A DNA stretch of 64,000 nucleotides. Origin: an uncultured Selenomonadales bacterium. Its GTDB lineage: Bacteria; Bacillota; Negativicutes; DSM-1736; Dendrosporobacteraceae. The DNA lies in NCBI GenBank assembly GCA_946407015.1, contig CAMJML010000013.1, forward strand, positions 32,761 to 96,760. The letters run 5' to 3'. The notes below the pieces were generated by a model that saw only the letters and a program-made list of their open reading frames with translations, searched no databases and was not told the origin of the DNA. Both the position numbers and the translations under genes were made by a program. Of this stretch, positions 28,113 through 36,496 are shown one piece after another; positions within the stretch are counted from its first letter, which is position 1; every line of letters begins with the position of its first letter.

Positions 28113-28763
28113 TTAGTCGTTGAGTATGGTTAATTGAATGGTACCGGCAGGGGTTCCAAAGAGCGTTTCAATCAGAGTAGCGGCAATCACTAACTTTTTG
28201 GCGATAATTTCGGGATCGGATTCATGAGCAAACTCAAGTGGTGAACTGGCCTCCAGCAGCGCTCCCATAATACCGGCAAAAAATACAAGGGATTCTTCGA
28301 TATGGCCGACCTTCATTTGACCTTGCTGGACTCCGTCTTCAATAATTCGTACCAGCAGTGGTGTGGTCATGACATGAGTCTGGCGCCATAACTGGTTAAT
28401 AAGAGCTCCCTGCTTTTCTTTATAGAGCACTTTGGCCATCAGGCCTGATTCACCGCTGCAACACAGTGAGTAAAACCGATTGACAAATAGCTGTAGTTTT
28501 TCACTAGGCAATGCTGTGTGGATTGACTGGGATTGAACTTCGGCAATCATATGCGTGACATACCGGGCAAAGATGGCTTCCAAAATGGCCTCTTTGGAAG
28601 GATAGTAATAATAGAATGTTCCTTGCGCTACCCCCACTTTGCGGACAATGTCCTGGACCGTAGTGGTTAAATAGCCACGGGTAAGGAATAATTCCAAAGC
28701 CGTATCCATAAGCTCATTTTGCCGTTCCTGAGGATCTTTGCTAATTCGGGAAATGGGAAACAC
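28113..28763 (-). CDS. TetR family transcriptional regulator
   Basis: This 216-residue repressor has an N-terminal HTH with TTTVQDIVRKVGVAQGTFYYYYPSKEAIL, the canonical TetR recognition helix region, and a variable ligand domain. The best start is GTG 28763, although GAGAG stands very close to it, so the start is uncertain. Its own promoter carries a palindrome at the expected transcription start, and a near-identical palindrome lies in the leader of the iron-type ABC operon (33928-33946). It therefore probably represses itself and that operon. The effector is unknown. Confidence 0.88.
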   Translation of the reverse strand: MFPISRISKDPQERQNELMDTALELFLTRGYLTTTVQDIVRKVGVAQGTFYYYYPSKEAILEAIFARYVTHMIAEVQSQSIHTALPSEKLQLFVNRFYSLCCSGESGLMAKVLYKEKQGALINQLWRQTHVMTTPLLVRIIEDGVQQGQMKVGHIEESLVFFAGIMGALLEASSPLEFAHESDPEIIAKKLVIAATLIETLFGTPAGTIQLTILND

Positions 28764-28771
28764 CTCTCTTG

Positions 28772-28822
28772 TTAACTGACTGACGTCAGTTAAATTTTAC
28801 AGCGCGAGGATTATTTTGTCAA
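28772..28822 (-). promoter_or_regulatory. TetR-gene promoter with overlapping operator
   Basis: On the minus strand TTGACA (28822-28817) and TAAAAT (28799-28794) have 17-base spacing. A 22-base dyad at 28772-28793 with half-sites TTAACTGA and TCAGTTAA begins right after the -10 box, an ideal site for autorepression. Confidence 0.75.
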
Positions 28823-28831
28823 TTTAGCAAT

Positions 28832-29866
28832 TTATTGAAACTGCTCAGGATAGAGTTGATGGGCAATTTTTTCGATAGCGTCAATCGTCCGTATACCGCC
28901 ATTATTGACGGTAAAGAAGGGAAGACTGATGATATTACCTTGACGAATAGCCCGCAGGCTGCGTAGTTCTTCATTGGCCAGCAATAGGGAGTTTGCTTGC
29001 TGATCAGTCAGATCGCGGGCTCCGTCTTGAAGGTTATAGGATACAAGAAGAATGAAATCAGGGTCAAAAGCCAGGACACCTTCAGCACTCACCGGTGAGG
29101 TCAGGGTATTACCGATGTGGATTCCGCCAGCTGTTTCAATCATGAGGCTGATCAGGTAACTGCTATCATATAACGTGTAGCGGCCATTGAAATGGTCTTG
29201 AAGAACCAGAACGGTTTTTTTCCGGGCAACCTGGCAGACGGACTGCTCAATTCCTGCAATGCGGTTTTGGTAATCCTGGATATAGCGATCGGTTTTTTCC
29301 TGGACTCCAAAAATTTTTCCAATATCATTTAAGAAGGCGTAAACAGTATTATTTAAAGTTAATTTGGTCTTGCTCAGAGATCCAGGCACAATGAGAGTGG
29401 CGATGCCACGCTCATGCCAGCTTTCCACCGTTCCTAAGGCAGTATCGGTGAAATGGTGTGGCCAGCCAATGATCAGATCAGGCTGCAGTTCGATCAGTTC
29501 TTCAAGCGAAGGAACATAGCCGTGGATGCGGGGAAGCTTGGCGTAAGCGGGAGCGAGGTGGCTGAGGGGTGCCCCATACGGGTCGACTGTAGTCAGGATA
29601 CGGTCTTCAAGTCCCAGCTCCAACAGCAGCTCGGTTGCCCCCGGATGGGTGATGACGACTCTGTGGGGAGGCTGACGATAAGTATACTCCACACTTTGCC
29701 CGGAGGCAGTAGCGTTGGTGATAGTAACCGGATAGCGGCTGTCTTGGCCGGGCATAGAAGTTTCTTCAACCGGAGTGGCGGGAGGAGTTTGGCTGCAGCC
29801 AGCTATGACAGTAAGAGCAAGAGCTAATAAAAGAGCCAGCAAATGGCTGCTGCGTATTTTCATCAT
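28832..29866 (-). CDS. Iron/heme/cobalamin-type ABC transporter substrate-binding lipoprotein
   Basis: This 344-residue lipoprotein has a signal peptide ending in the lipobox VIAGC (Cys24 from the first ATG) and a BtuF/FecB-type periplasmic-binding fold, with ELLLELGLEDRILTT, HGYVPSLEELIELQPDLIIGW and DPDFILLVSY. It delivers iron-siderophore, heme or corrinoid to the FecCD permease. Start codons ATG-ATG follow AAAGGAG, and the first overlaps the ATPase stop codon (TAATG). The Fur box at the operon promoter favours iron or heme over cobalamin. Confidence 0.9.
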   Translation of the reverse strand: MMKIRSSHLLALLLALALTVIAGCSQTPPATPVEETSMPGQDSRYPVTITNATASGQSVEYTYRQPPHRVVITHPGATELLLELGLEDRILTTVDPYGAPLSHLAPAYAKLPRIHGYVPSLEELIELQPDLIIGWPHHFTDTALGTVESWHERGIATLIVPGSLSKTKLTLNNTVYAFLNDIGKIFGVQEKTDRYIQDYQNRIAGIEQSVCQVARKKTVLVLQDHFNGRYTLYDSSYLISLMIETAGGIHIGNTLTSPVSAEGVLAFDPDFILLVSYNLQDGARDLTDQQANSLLLANEELRSLRAIRQGNIISLPFFTVNNGGIRTIDAIEKIAHQLYPEQFQ

Positions 29867-30657
29867 TAAGCTCCTTTTACAACAGGCATTAGTTGGGTGG
29901 GATAATAGCAGACAGTCAACATGCCTGTGGCCGCATTTTCCTGAATTTCACAATCAATTTCATAAACATCGCGAATGAGGGCAGCCGTCAGGATTTTGCG
30001 TGGCGGTCCGGAGGCTACTATATGACCTTCTTTCATAACATAAAGATGATCACAATACATGGCTGCCAAGCTGAGATCATGCAAGGCGGACAAAACGCCG
30101 ATACCTAGTGATTTGACAAGTGCCAGCAGCTGTAGTTGATGCTTGATGTCCAGATGATTGGTCGGTTCATCAAGTATGAGCAGCTTGGGTTGTTGGGCCA
30201 ATGCTCTGGCCAGGATGATCCGCTGCTGTTCGCCACCTGACAGACTGGAAAAATTGCGGTCGCCATACTGTTCCATCCCAACCTGACGCAGCGCTGAGCA
30301 GACAAGTTCATAATCCTGACGGTCATTGGTACTAAGCGCTCTTTTATGGGGTGTGCGCCCTGCCATGACCATATCAAAAACGGTAAAATCAAAATTAAGG
30401 GCATTAAACTGACTGACAACTCCTACACTTTTGGCTGACTCACTTAGCGGCAATGTGCTTAAATTTTTGCCGGATAATAAGATGGTTCCTTCGACCGGCT
30501 TGATAAGCCGGTAAATAGTCTTGAGCAGAGTGGACTTACCGCTGCCGTTCGGTCCGATAATACCGACAAATTCGCCTTTTTTGACAGCCAGGGACACATC
30601 TTTCACAATACTCTGGTGCTGAAGCTGTACCCGGATATTTTCCACTGAAAGATCCAT
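29866..30657 (-). CDS. FecE/BtuD-type ABC transporter ATP-binding protein
   Basis: This 263-residue ATPase of the iron-siderophore/heme/B12 uptake family has Walker A GPNGSGKSTLL, a Q-loop in GVVSQFNALNFDFTVFDMV, signature LSGGEQQRIILARAL, Walker B LLILDEPTNHLD and the switch His in ALHDLSLA. It lies one base downstream of the permease stop and overlaps the binding-protein start. All catalytic motifs are intact. Confidence 0.93.
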   Translation of the reverse strand: MDLSVENIRVQLQHQSIVKDVSLAVKKGEFVGIIGPNGSGKSTLLKTIYRLIKPVEGTILLSGKNLSTLPLSESAKSVGVVSQFNALNFDFTVFDMVMAGRTPHKRALSTNDRQDYELVCSALRQVGMEQYGDRNFSSLSGGEQQRIILARALAQQPKLLILDEPTNHLDIKHQLQLLALVKSLGIGVLSALHDLSLAAMYCDHLYVMKEGHIVASGPPRKILTAALIRDVYEIDCEIQENAATGMLTVCYYPTQLMPVVKGA

Positions 30658-30658
30658 G

Positions 30659-31759
30659 TTAACCTCCTACTCTGCCAAAGCCTACCGAGCTTTTTAGCAG
30701 GACATACATAAAAAATGGTGCGCCGATCAAGGCGGTGATAATTCCAATCGGCAGCTCGCCGCTGGGCAGCAGGATCCGTGCTAACACATCAGCCCAAATG
30801 AGAAATAAGGCGCCAATGATGATACTGGTCGGAATCAGGCGGCTGTGATCCGAGCCAAACATACCGCGTACCAGATGCGGTATAATCAGCCCGACAAAGC
30901 CAATAATGCCGCAGGTAGCAACAACTAACCCGGTAATCAGGGCGGTCATCAGCATATTGTTGCGCCGGATTTTGCTTGAGTCCACACCTAAGGCGGTGGC
31001 TGCTTCCTCGCCTAGCAGCATGGCATTGAGCTTGCGGGTGTTGGCCATAAAGTAGACACAGCTCATTAAGATGACAAGGCCGGGAAAGGCCAGTGTTTTC
31101 CATTTGGCGGCAGCCAGGGAGCCCATAGTCCAAAAAGCAATCGAGCGGATCCCGTCAGCGTTATTGGCCAGATAAATGATAAAACCGGAAAAAGCACTAA
31201 AAAGTGCATTGGCAATCATTCCAGCTAAAATCATTTTAATGGTGGAGCTTTTACCACCAATTCCGGACAATGCCATAACCAGTCCTGCTGCTGCAAGGGC
31301 GCCGGTAAAGGCACCTATGGCCGTTCCCCAGATGCCGGTCGGGCCAAAACTGCCCATTAAAATTGCAAAAGTGGCACCCAAAGACGCTCCCGCTGAAATT
31401 CCTAGAATATAAGGATCGGCCAGCGGATTTTGAACCGAGGCCTGCATAACCGTTCCGCAAAGTGCCAATCCTGAGCCGGCAATCATGGCCAGTAGTATGC
31501 GAGGCAGGCGAATGTTCCAAATAATTTCTATATGCGCCGGCGAAACTTGGGTGGCGACATTACCAATATCCAGTTGAAATAGTTTATAAACCATAATGTG
31601 GTAGGTCTCTATTGGGGCAATCTGTATGGTACCCAGGCTGACCGCAATGAGGACCGAAAGAAGTAGGATCAGCAACAGTCCTGCTAGCAGCAGAAAAAAA
31701 TTTCTTCTGTTTTGTAGCAGGGCGGCATAAGAGTTCTGACGGGATTGTAAGTGTATCAT
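30659..31759 (-). CDS. FecCD/BtuC-type ABC transporter permease
   Basis: This 366-residue permease has about ten membrane helices and FecCD features: IRLPRILLAMIAGSGLALCGTVMQ split by the conserved RLPR, NPLADPYILGISAGASLGA, and near the C-terminus IGFVGLIIPHLVRGMFGSDH. It works as a homodimer to import a metal complex. ATG 31759 follows CAGGAGA. The preceding exporter-fold gene ends 39 bases upstream in transcription order, consistent with one operon. Confidence 0.93.
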   Translation of the reverse strand: MIHLQSRQNSYAALLQNRRNFFLLLAGLLLILLLSVLIAVSLGTIQIAPIETYHIMVYKLFQLDIGNVATQVSPAHIEIIWNIRLPRILLAMIAGSGLALCGTVMQASVQNPLADPYILGISAGASLGATFAILMGSFGPTGIWGTAIGAFTGALAAAGLVMALSGIGGKSSTIKMILAGMIANALFSAFSGFIIYLANNADGIRSIAFWTMGSLAAAKWKTLAFPGLVILMSCVYFMANTRKLNAMLLGEEAATALGVDSSKIRRNNMLMTALITGLVVATCGIIGFVGLIIPHLVRGMFGSDHSRLIPTSIIIGALFLIWADVLARILLPSGELPIGIITALIGAPFFMYVLLKSSVGFGRVGG

Positions 31760-31798
31760 GCAATTCTCCTGTTTTATAGATCAAGCTGATGCAAGTCA

Positions 31799-33526
31799 TT
31801 AGGCGATCTGTGAAGCACACAGGCGGGCATATAGGCCGCCTGCAGCCAACAAATCTTCGTGGGTGCCCTGTTCGGCAATTTTGGCATCATCTAAAACAAT
31901 GATGTTATCGGCCTGTCGAACGGTCGACAAGCGGTGAGCAATGACAATTAAGGTTCGGTTTTTTGCTGCTTGTTGAATGGCCTGCTGAATCTTGTTTTCA
32001 GCTTCAAGGTCAACGGCTGCCGTTGCTTCATCCAGGATTAGGACAGGCGTGTTGCGAAGTAATGCCCGGGCAATAGCCAGGCGTTGTTTTTGTCCGCCAG
32101 ACAGCAATATACCTCGTTCGCCTACCAGGGAATCATAACCATGCGGCAAGGACTGGATAAAATCATGGATACAGGCTTGCTTGGCTGCCGCGATAATTTC
32201 GGCTCTGGTGGCAGTTTGCTTGCTATAGGCAATATTTTCTGCAATTGTTCCATTAAATAAAAAGACATCCTGGGGAACGACACTGAGCTGGCTGCGGAGT
32301 GAAGAAACAGCAATATCGCGCAAATCCAATCCGTCTAGTTGAATACAGCCTGCGCTGGGTTCATAAAAGCGTGAAATCAAAGAAGCAATGGTTGTTTTGC
32401 CAACTCCTGTCGGCCCTACGACAGCCACTGTTTGGCCTGGCAGAATGTCAAACGAAATATCGCTTAAGACCGGCATCGCATTGTCATAGCTGAACCCTAC
32501 ATTTTTAAAAGTGATATGTCCGGCCGCCTGATCCAATTTGATGGCATCCGGTTTGTCTTTTATCGCCTGATCGGCATCAAACAGCGCGAATACCCGCTCA
32601 GCTCCGGCCAAGGCTTGCAACAAGCTGTCGGTGGATGAAACAAGGGTAGCGATGGGGGCATAAAACAAACTGAGATAAAGCAGAAAACGGACAATATCGC
32701 CGATTGACAGCAACCCGTCTAATGCCATGACACCACCAAAACCAACTACAATGACCGTACCGATCGATAAAATACTCTCTACGGCCGGATGATAAATTCC
32801 CCCCAGCCAGGCGATATTGAGCACGGCATCACGCCATTGATAGGTGTGATGCTGAAAGGACTGGGAGGCGTTTTGCTGACGTCCGAACAGCTGAATTTCT
32901 TTGATGCCGGCCAGATTATCGTGCAAGACAGCATTCATGGCTCCCAGGCGTTCCTGATGCACGGTATAAGCTGGATAAATACGGCGTGTATAATACAAAC
33001 TGAAGGCCACCAGCAAGGGGACGGGAGCGAAAGTGAGCAGTGCCAGCCAAGGACTGATGAAGACCAGTAATACGGCTACACCGATGATAATCAGTACACT
33101 GCTGAGAATATTGGGAATGGCATGGGCGATGAGCAGCTCAAATTGAGCGGTATCATTCATAACCTGACTCATGAGCTGGCCGGTTTGTTTATCGCGGTAG
33201 TAACTGAGTGATAACTGCTGCAAGTGATTATAGAGCTTAATTCTTGTTTCGGCCACAATATTCCAAGCCGCATAATGGGCCAGATAATCACTGATCAAAC
33301 GGAAGACAGCGCGGATTAGATAGGTGCCAAGCAGCAGCAAAGCCAATTGCCGGATTCGGGGGATATCGGCGTGGCTGAAATTTCCGGTTAACAAGTCAAT
33401 CAGTTCACTAATCAGGCTGGGGCCAATCAGGTTAAGAAGGGTATAAATCAGGATACTGGTCACTGCGGCAGTGAGCAGCCAATAGTAGGCTTTTATTTCT
33501 AAGAGTAATCGTTTGATACAATTCAT
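31799..33526 (-). CDS. ABC transporter, exporter fold (TMD-NBD half transporter)
   Basis: This 575-residue protein has six membrane helices (about 15-310) followed by an ATPase domain with Walker A GPTGVGKTT, signature LLSGGQKQRLAIARALL, Walker B PVLILDEATAAVD and the H-loop VIAHRLSTV. The domain order is that of MsbA/MdlB half transporters, which act as dimers. It sits directly upstream of an iron-type importer and behind a Fur box. Export of a metallophore, or import by a YbtPQ/IrtAB-like exporter-fold pump, are both plausible. The start ATG overlaps the stop of the broken tonB frame (ATGA), and its ribosome site is weak. Confidence 0.88.
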   Translation of the reverse strand: MNCIKRLLLEIKAYYWLLTAAVTSILIYTLLNLIGPSLISELIDLLTGNFSHADIPRIRQLALLLLGTYLIRAVFRLISDYLAHYAAWNIVAETRIKLYNHLQQLSLSYYRDKQTGQLMSQVMNDTAQFELLIAHAIPNILSSVLIIIGVAVLLVFISPWLALLTFAPVPLLVAFSLYYTRRIYPAYTVHQERLGAMNAVLHDNLAGIKEIQLFGRQQNASQSFQHHTYQWRDAVLNIAWLGGIYHPAVESILSIGTVIVVGFGGVMALDGLLSIGDIVRFLLYLSLFYAPIATLVSSTDSLLQALAGAERVFALFDADQAIKDKPDAIKLDQAAGHITFKNVGFSYDNAMPVLSDISFDILPGQTVAVVGPTGVGKTTIASLISRFYEPSAGCIQLDGLDLRDIAVSSLRSQLSVVPQDVFLFNGTIAENIAYSKQTATRAEIIAAAKQACIHDFIQSLPHGYDSLVGERGILLSGGQKQRLAIARALLRNTPVLILDEATAAVDLEAENKIQQAIQQAAKNRTLIVIAHRLSTVRQADNIIVLDDAKIAEQGTHEDLLAAGGLYARLCASQIA

Positions 33527-33862
33527 GAAACTGCTCGCTCTCTTTCTTGAAATCTGGAATTATGCTTATTGCAGCCGGAAAGAAACCGGAAGGGAGGAAT
33601 AGCAGTCGAAAGCTTTGTCGCGACCTTATCCCGGACGGAATAAAGCGCCATTCTCTTACGGCCATAAGTGCGGCTGCATCTAAAATTTCAAACGCTGGGA
33701 CTGTGTAATCGGATCAAGCCTGACTGTCCATTTACCAAAATCTACACCTGGAGAATGGTCGAATCTCGTCGGTCAGACCGGCGGGATGCTGCAGGATATA
33801 TCGGGCAAGCGGCTGAGATTTGTAGCCGCTGTAATAACATGTTGTTATAAAAAATCCATCAT
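33523..33862 (-). pseudogene. tonB remnant, C-terminal energy-transfer domain, stop codon and frameshifts
   Basis: Read on the minus strand, three short frames join into a TonB C-terminal domain. Frame one has CPIYPAASRR and STILQV, then an in-frame TAG, then ILVNGQSGLIRLHSPS. After a shift comes FEILDAAALMAVREWRFIPSG (33692 to about 33630), the LDxAA-AVRxWRF core of the family. After a second shift follows DKVATKLSTAIPPFRFLSG, the closing strand. One stop and two indels therefore break the gene. A TTGGAGG site with ATG-ATG stands at 33862, but the membrane anchor and proline-rich region are absent. TonB implies an outer membrane. Loss must be compensated by another tonB if receptors are used. 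Confidence 0.75.
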
Positions 33863-33927
33863 GAAAACCTCCAAGTTATTTTGCTAATGGTATTAGTGGG
33901 AAAAAAAGAGAAAGATAGGCAATTGCC

Positions 33928-33946
33928 GACTGACATCAGTCAGTAG
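33928..33946. promoter_or_regulatory. Candidate TetR operator in leader of the iron-type operon
   Basis: On the minus strand the site contains ACTGACTGATGTCAGT, identical to the core of the TetR autoregulatory site (ACTGACTGAYGTCAGT) except for one T/C difference. It lies about 70-85 bases before the tonB remnant start and about 150 bases after the Fur-controlled promoter. Confidence 0.7.
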
Positions 33947-34081
33947 ACGGGAGATACAAACTGGCTTCAATTTTAGCGCATCACATTGAAACCTTCGATG
34001 AGTCGATTTAGGACTGAGCTTTAATGATAACAGCAGAACTAAGAGTCGTGATACGAAAAATCCTAAATTTGCCTGAATAAC

Positions 34082-34135
34082 GATAATGAAAACTATTATC
34101 AATAAAATTATAGCGATAGTTTCTAAATTGGTCAA
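34082..34135 (-). promoter_or_regulatory. Iron-operon promoter with Fur box
   Basis: On the minus strand TTGACC (34135-34130) and TATAAT (34112-34107) are 17 bases apart. GATAATGAAAACTATTATC at 34082-34100 (plus-strand reading) matches 16 of 19 positions of the classical Fur box and covers the expected transcription start. Confidence 0.8.
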
Positions 34136-34217
34136 TACTTTTGATATAGTTAGCGTTTTTAAAAAAGTGTTCGACTATAGTTTCACCGCAGCAGGTATGA
34201 GGAATTTGGTATTTCTC

Positions 34218-34246
34218 TTGACGGATGTACCGAAGCCATTTATAAT
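34218..34246 (+). promoter_or_regulatory. Promoter of the riboswitch-GDT1 unit
   Basis: TTGACG (34218-34223) and TATAAT (34241-34246) have the ideal 17-base spacing, just upstream of the manganese riboswitch. Confidence 0.8.
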
Positions 34247-34264
34247 GAAAAAATAAGAAAGTTC

Positions 34265-34362
34265 TTCCTAAAGGGGAGTAGCTCGGAGAACAGAGTCAAC
34301 ATACTGATGTGGCAACACGTCTGGCTCTGTTGTTGACTTAGTCAATAGCGAGACCTTTAGTA
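34265..34362 (+). promoter_or_regulatory. yybP-ykoY manganese riboswitch
   Basis: The 5' strand CCTAAAGGGGAGTAGC is the conserved opening of this class and pairs through CTAAAGG with CCTTTAG at 34354-34360. The second conserved loop segment and a GGCAACA element lie between. It precedes a GDT1/UPF0016 gene, a known Mn-riboswitch target. Its 3' strand is shared with the terminator stem, so manganese binding should favour readthrough. Confidence 0.85.
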
Positions 34363-34399
34363 TGCCTGGCTGCCAGGCGTACTAAAGGTCTCGTTTTTT
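34350..34399 (+). terminator. Riboswitch-controlled terminator
   Basis: GAGACCTTTAGTA and TACTAAAGGTCTC pair perfectly, with an inner CCTGGC/GCCAGG stem, followed by a run of six T. The left arm contains the riboswitch P1 3' strand. Confidence 0.85.
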
Positions 34400-34482
34400 A
34401 TCTTACAGACCTGTTTTTGTGTACTGTAAAGGCTCCGTGCAAACCATATTTTCTTAATTTCAGCACACGCAGGAGGAAAGTC

Positions 34483-35130
34483 ATGACAGCTTTTTTTACT
34501 TCACTTGTCTTCGTAGTATTGGCAGAAATGGGCGATAAAACGCAGCTTCTGGCCATGGCCTTTGCAACTCGGTACCATTGGCAGACCGTTATGTGGGGAG
34601 TATTTGCAGCTACCGTGTTCAACCATCTTCTGGCAGTAGTTGTCGGCAATTATCTCACTCAGCTTGTTCCCATGAATATTGTCCAGATTGCTGCTGCGGT
34701 TTCTTTTATTGGTTTTGGGTTATGGACAATCCGGGGAGATGAACTGAATGGTGAAGATAAAAACACCAAATTCACCCCCTTTTGGACGGTAACGATTGCT
34801 TTTTTTATGGCCGAAATGGGGGACAAAACTCAGCTCGCCACAGTGGCTCTAGCTGCCCAGTTTCATACAGTTATTCCGGTTTGGGCGGGAACAACCATTG
34901 GCATGTTGATTGCAGATGCAATCGGGATTATTATTGGCATTGTGCTTGGCAAAAAAATCCCCGAGCAAGCCGTTAAATGGTTTGCCGCTATTATTTTTAT
35001 CTTATTTGGGGTCTGGGGGCTGTATGAAGCCTTGCCGGCCGCTTTTTTGACATGGCCTGTTCTTGTAGCCGGATTCGTTGGGCTCAGTGCTTTGATCTGG
35101 GTGCTGGCCCGAACTGGGGGAAAAGACTAG
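34483..35130 (+). CDS. GDT1/TMEM165 (UPF0016) family manganese exporter-like protein
   Basis: This 215-residue membrane protein has six helices in two inverted repeats, each bearing the family motif EMGDKTQL (near residues 16 and 110) in which the acidic residues bind divalent cations. Bacterial members act in manganese or calcium efflux. The open frame extends 22 codons upstream, but ATG 34483 directly follows AGGAGGAAAGTC. The upstream yybP-ykoY riboswitch supports induction by excess manganese. Confidence 0.92.
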   Translation: MTAFFTSLVFVVLAEMGDKTQLLAMAFATRYHWQTVMWGVFAATVFNHLLAVVVGNYLTQLVPMNIVQIAAAVSFIGFGLWTIRGDELNGEDKNTKFTPFWTVTIAFFMAEMGDKTQLATVALAAQFHTVIPVWAGTTIGMLIADAIGIIIGIVLGKKIPEQAVKWFAAIIFILFGVWGLYEALPAAFLTWPVLVAGFVGLSALIWVLARTGGKD

Positions 35131-35174
35131 AACGTCTTGCTTTTGTCACTATGGACAGGGGCTTGGCGGCCGGG

Positions 35175-35825
35175 CTAAATGACACAGCCGATTTTGTGGT
35201 TTAAAATTTTTACAAAGTTCTTGTGCATGAACTGCTCGTGGTAAAAACTGTCGCACATCCGAAACAATTGGTTGGTGGACAAGCCAAAGTCTTCTTCCAG
35301 CACTTCGGGAAATTCATTGATATTGAGTAAATACTCAGCAATTTCATAGGTACTGGCAAAGATATTCATATTTAAAATAAAATGATCCTGATACCAAAAT
35401 TCGTTGAATTTGATGCAGAAATCCTTTAGCCGTTCCAGGCAGGTGTGATTGTCTAATTCCCAAAAACCGGTTAGTTCCATAATGGCTTCAATCATCACAT
35501 GGGCATAAGGCGAATCCGTTTCCTGTATATACTCCATAAACTCCTGACTGGTGGCTATGGGAAAGTACAAGGCTTCTCTATCTTGGTTCAGGGTATAATA
35601 AAAAGCCAGCGGCAAATGCAAATATTGAATAAATCCTAATAAGGATTTGGCATCAGGATGACAGGACCAGTCGTTATCCAGCGTATTACGGCGATAGTCA
35701 ATAATGGCCGTATTAATGAAAATAGCCTGTTGGGCTGCCTCAAAGGGAACAGAACAACTTTGCCAGGGTCTTGTTTGTTTCGCCAAAAGATTTTCCCAAT
35801 AGACCGGGTGATTGTATTTGCACAT
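35175..35825 (-). CDS. Uncharacterised protein linked to the S4 paralogue
   Basis: I do not recognise this 216-residue soluble protein. It is rich in aromatic residues (many Tyr, Phe and Trp), with a hydrophilic helical composition and scattered Cys and His but no obvious metal motif, signal or membrane segment. ATG 35825 follows AAAGGAGTG with good spacing. It lies 38 bases downstream of the S4-like gene and is probably cotranscribed with it behind the Fur/Zur-like palindrome, which suggests a metal- or stress-related role; this is positional inference only. Confidence 0.7.
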   Translation of the reverse strand: MCKYNHPVYWENLLAKQTRPWQSCSVPFEAAQQAIFINTAIIDYRRNTLDNDWSCHPDAKSLLGFIQYLHLPLAFYYTLNQDREALYFPIATSQEFMEYIQETDSPYAHVMIEAIMELTGFWELDNHTCLERLKDFCIKFNEFWYQDHFILNMNIFASTYEIAEYLLNINEFPEVLEEDFGLSTNQLFRMCDSFYHEQFMHKNFVKILNHKIGCVI

Positions 35826-35863
35826 GCAGGTACACTCCTTTCCAAAACAAAATCAGGTGATGC

Positions 35864-36457
35864 TTACTTGGAATATAATTCAATGGCCAAAATTTCATTG
35901 ACCTCGATTGGAATCTCTTCCCGGGCCGGTGCTTTAGTGAGTTTTCCACTGAAATGAGTGAAGTCTTTTTCTATGTAAGGCAGGTCAAAAGATTTCAATT
36001 CCAGAAAGTTATTTTTAAACAGTTCATTATCACGGTATTGTTCTTTTAATGAAATAATATCATTGACTTTGATGGCGCAGGAGGGGATATCCACCCGCTT
36101 TCCATTGACCAGAATGCAGCCATGAGTGACCATTTGACGGGCCTGACGGATAGAAATAGCAAAGCCAATCCGGTAAACCAGGTTGTCCAACCGGCATTCC
36201 AGGGCTTTCAATAATGCAACGCCGGTAATTTCTTTGCTTTTCTTTGCATTCTTTAAATAGCGGACAAATTGTTTTTCAAAAAGGCCATAATAGGCTTTGA
36301 TTTTTTGCTTTTCTAACAATTGTAAGCCGTATTCGGATGTTTTTCGTCCGCTGCGGCTATGTTCTTTTGGAGCTCTGTTCATCGCTTTTGGATGACCAAA
36401 GATATTTACTCCCAGCCTGCGGCAGAGCTTAAACCGCGGTTCCCTTCGTGTTGCCAT
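35864..36457 (-). CDS. rpsD: Ribosomal protein S4 paralogue without zinc ligands
   Basis: This 197-residue protein is 30S protein S4. It starts [16 protein letters not shown] and contains the S4 RNA-binding domain [29 protein letters not shown] block followed by [12 protein letters not shown]. The N-terminal region keeps one Cys ([11 protein letters not shown]) and lacks the four-Cys zinc knuckle of C+ S4 proteins. It is separated from any ribosomal operon. ATG 36457 follows AAAGGAAGG. A Fur/Zur-like palindrome 55 bases upstream suggests a replacement S4 made when a metal, probably zinc, is scarce. Confidence 0.88.
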   Translation of the reverse strand: MATRREPRFKLCRRLGVNIFGHPKAMNRAPKEHSRSGRKTSEYGLQLLEKQKIKAYYGLFEKQFVRYLKNAKKSKEITGVALLKALECRLDNLVYRIGFAISIRQARQMVTHGCILVNGKRVDIPSCAIKVNDIISLKEQYRDNELFKNNFLELKSFDLPYIEKDFTHFSGKLTKAPAREEIPIEVNEILAIELYSK

Positions 36458-36496
36458 ATGGATAAAACCTTCCTTTACAGTGAAGTCAAATACTTG

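Noticed and set aside
33540..33880. Cobalamin riboswitch in the leader of the FecCD-type operon
   Set aside because: The minus strand lacks the B12-box and other conserved segments; the region reads instead as a frameshifted TonB C-terminal domain.
33893..34135. 80-residue hydrophobic reading frame on the minus strand
   Set aside because: Its start lies within the -35 box, it overlaps the promoter, Fur box and TetR-type operator, and it has no ribosome-binding site.
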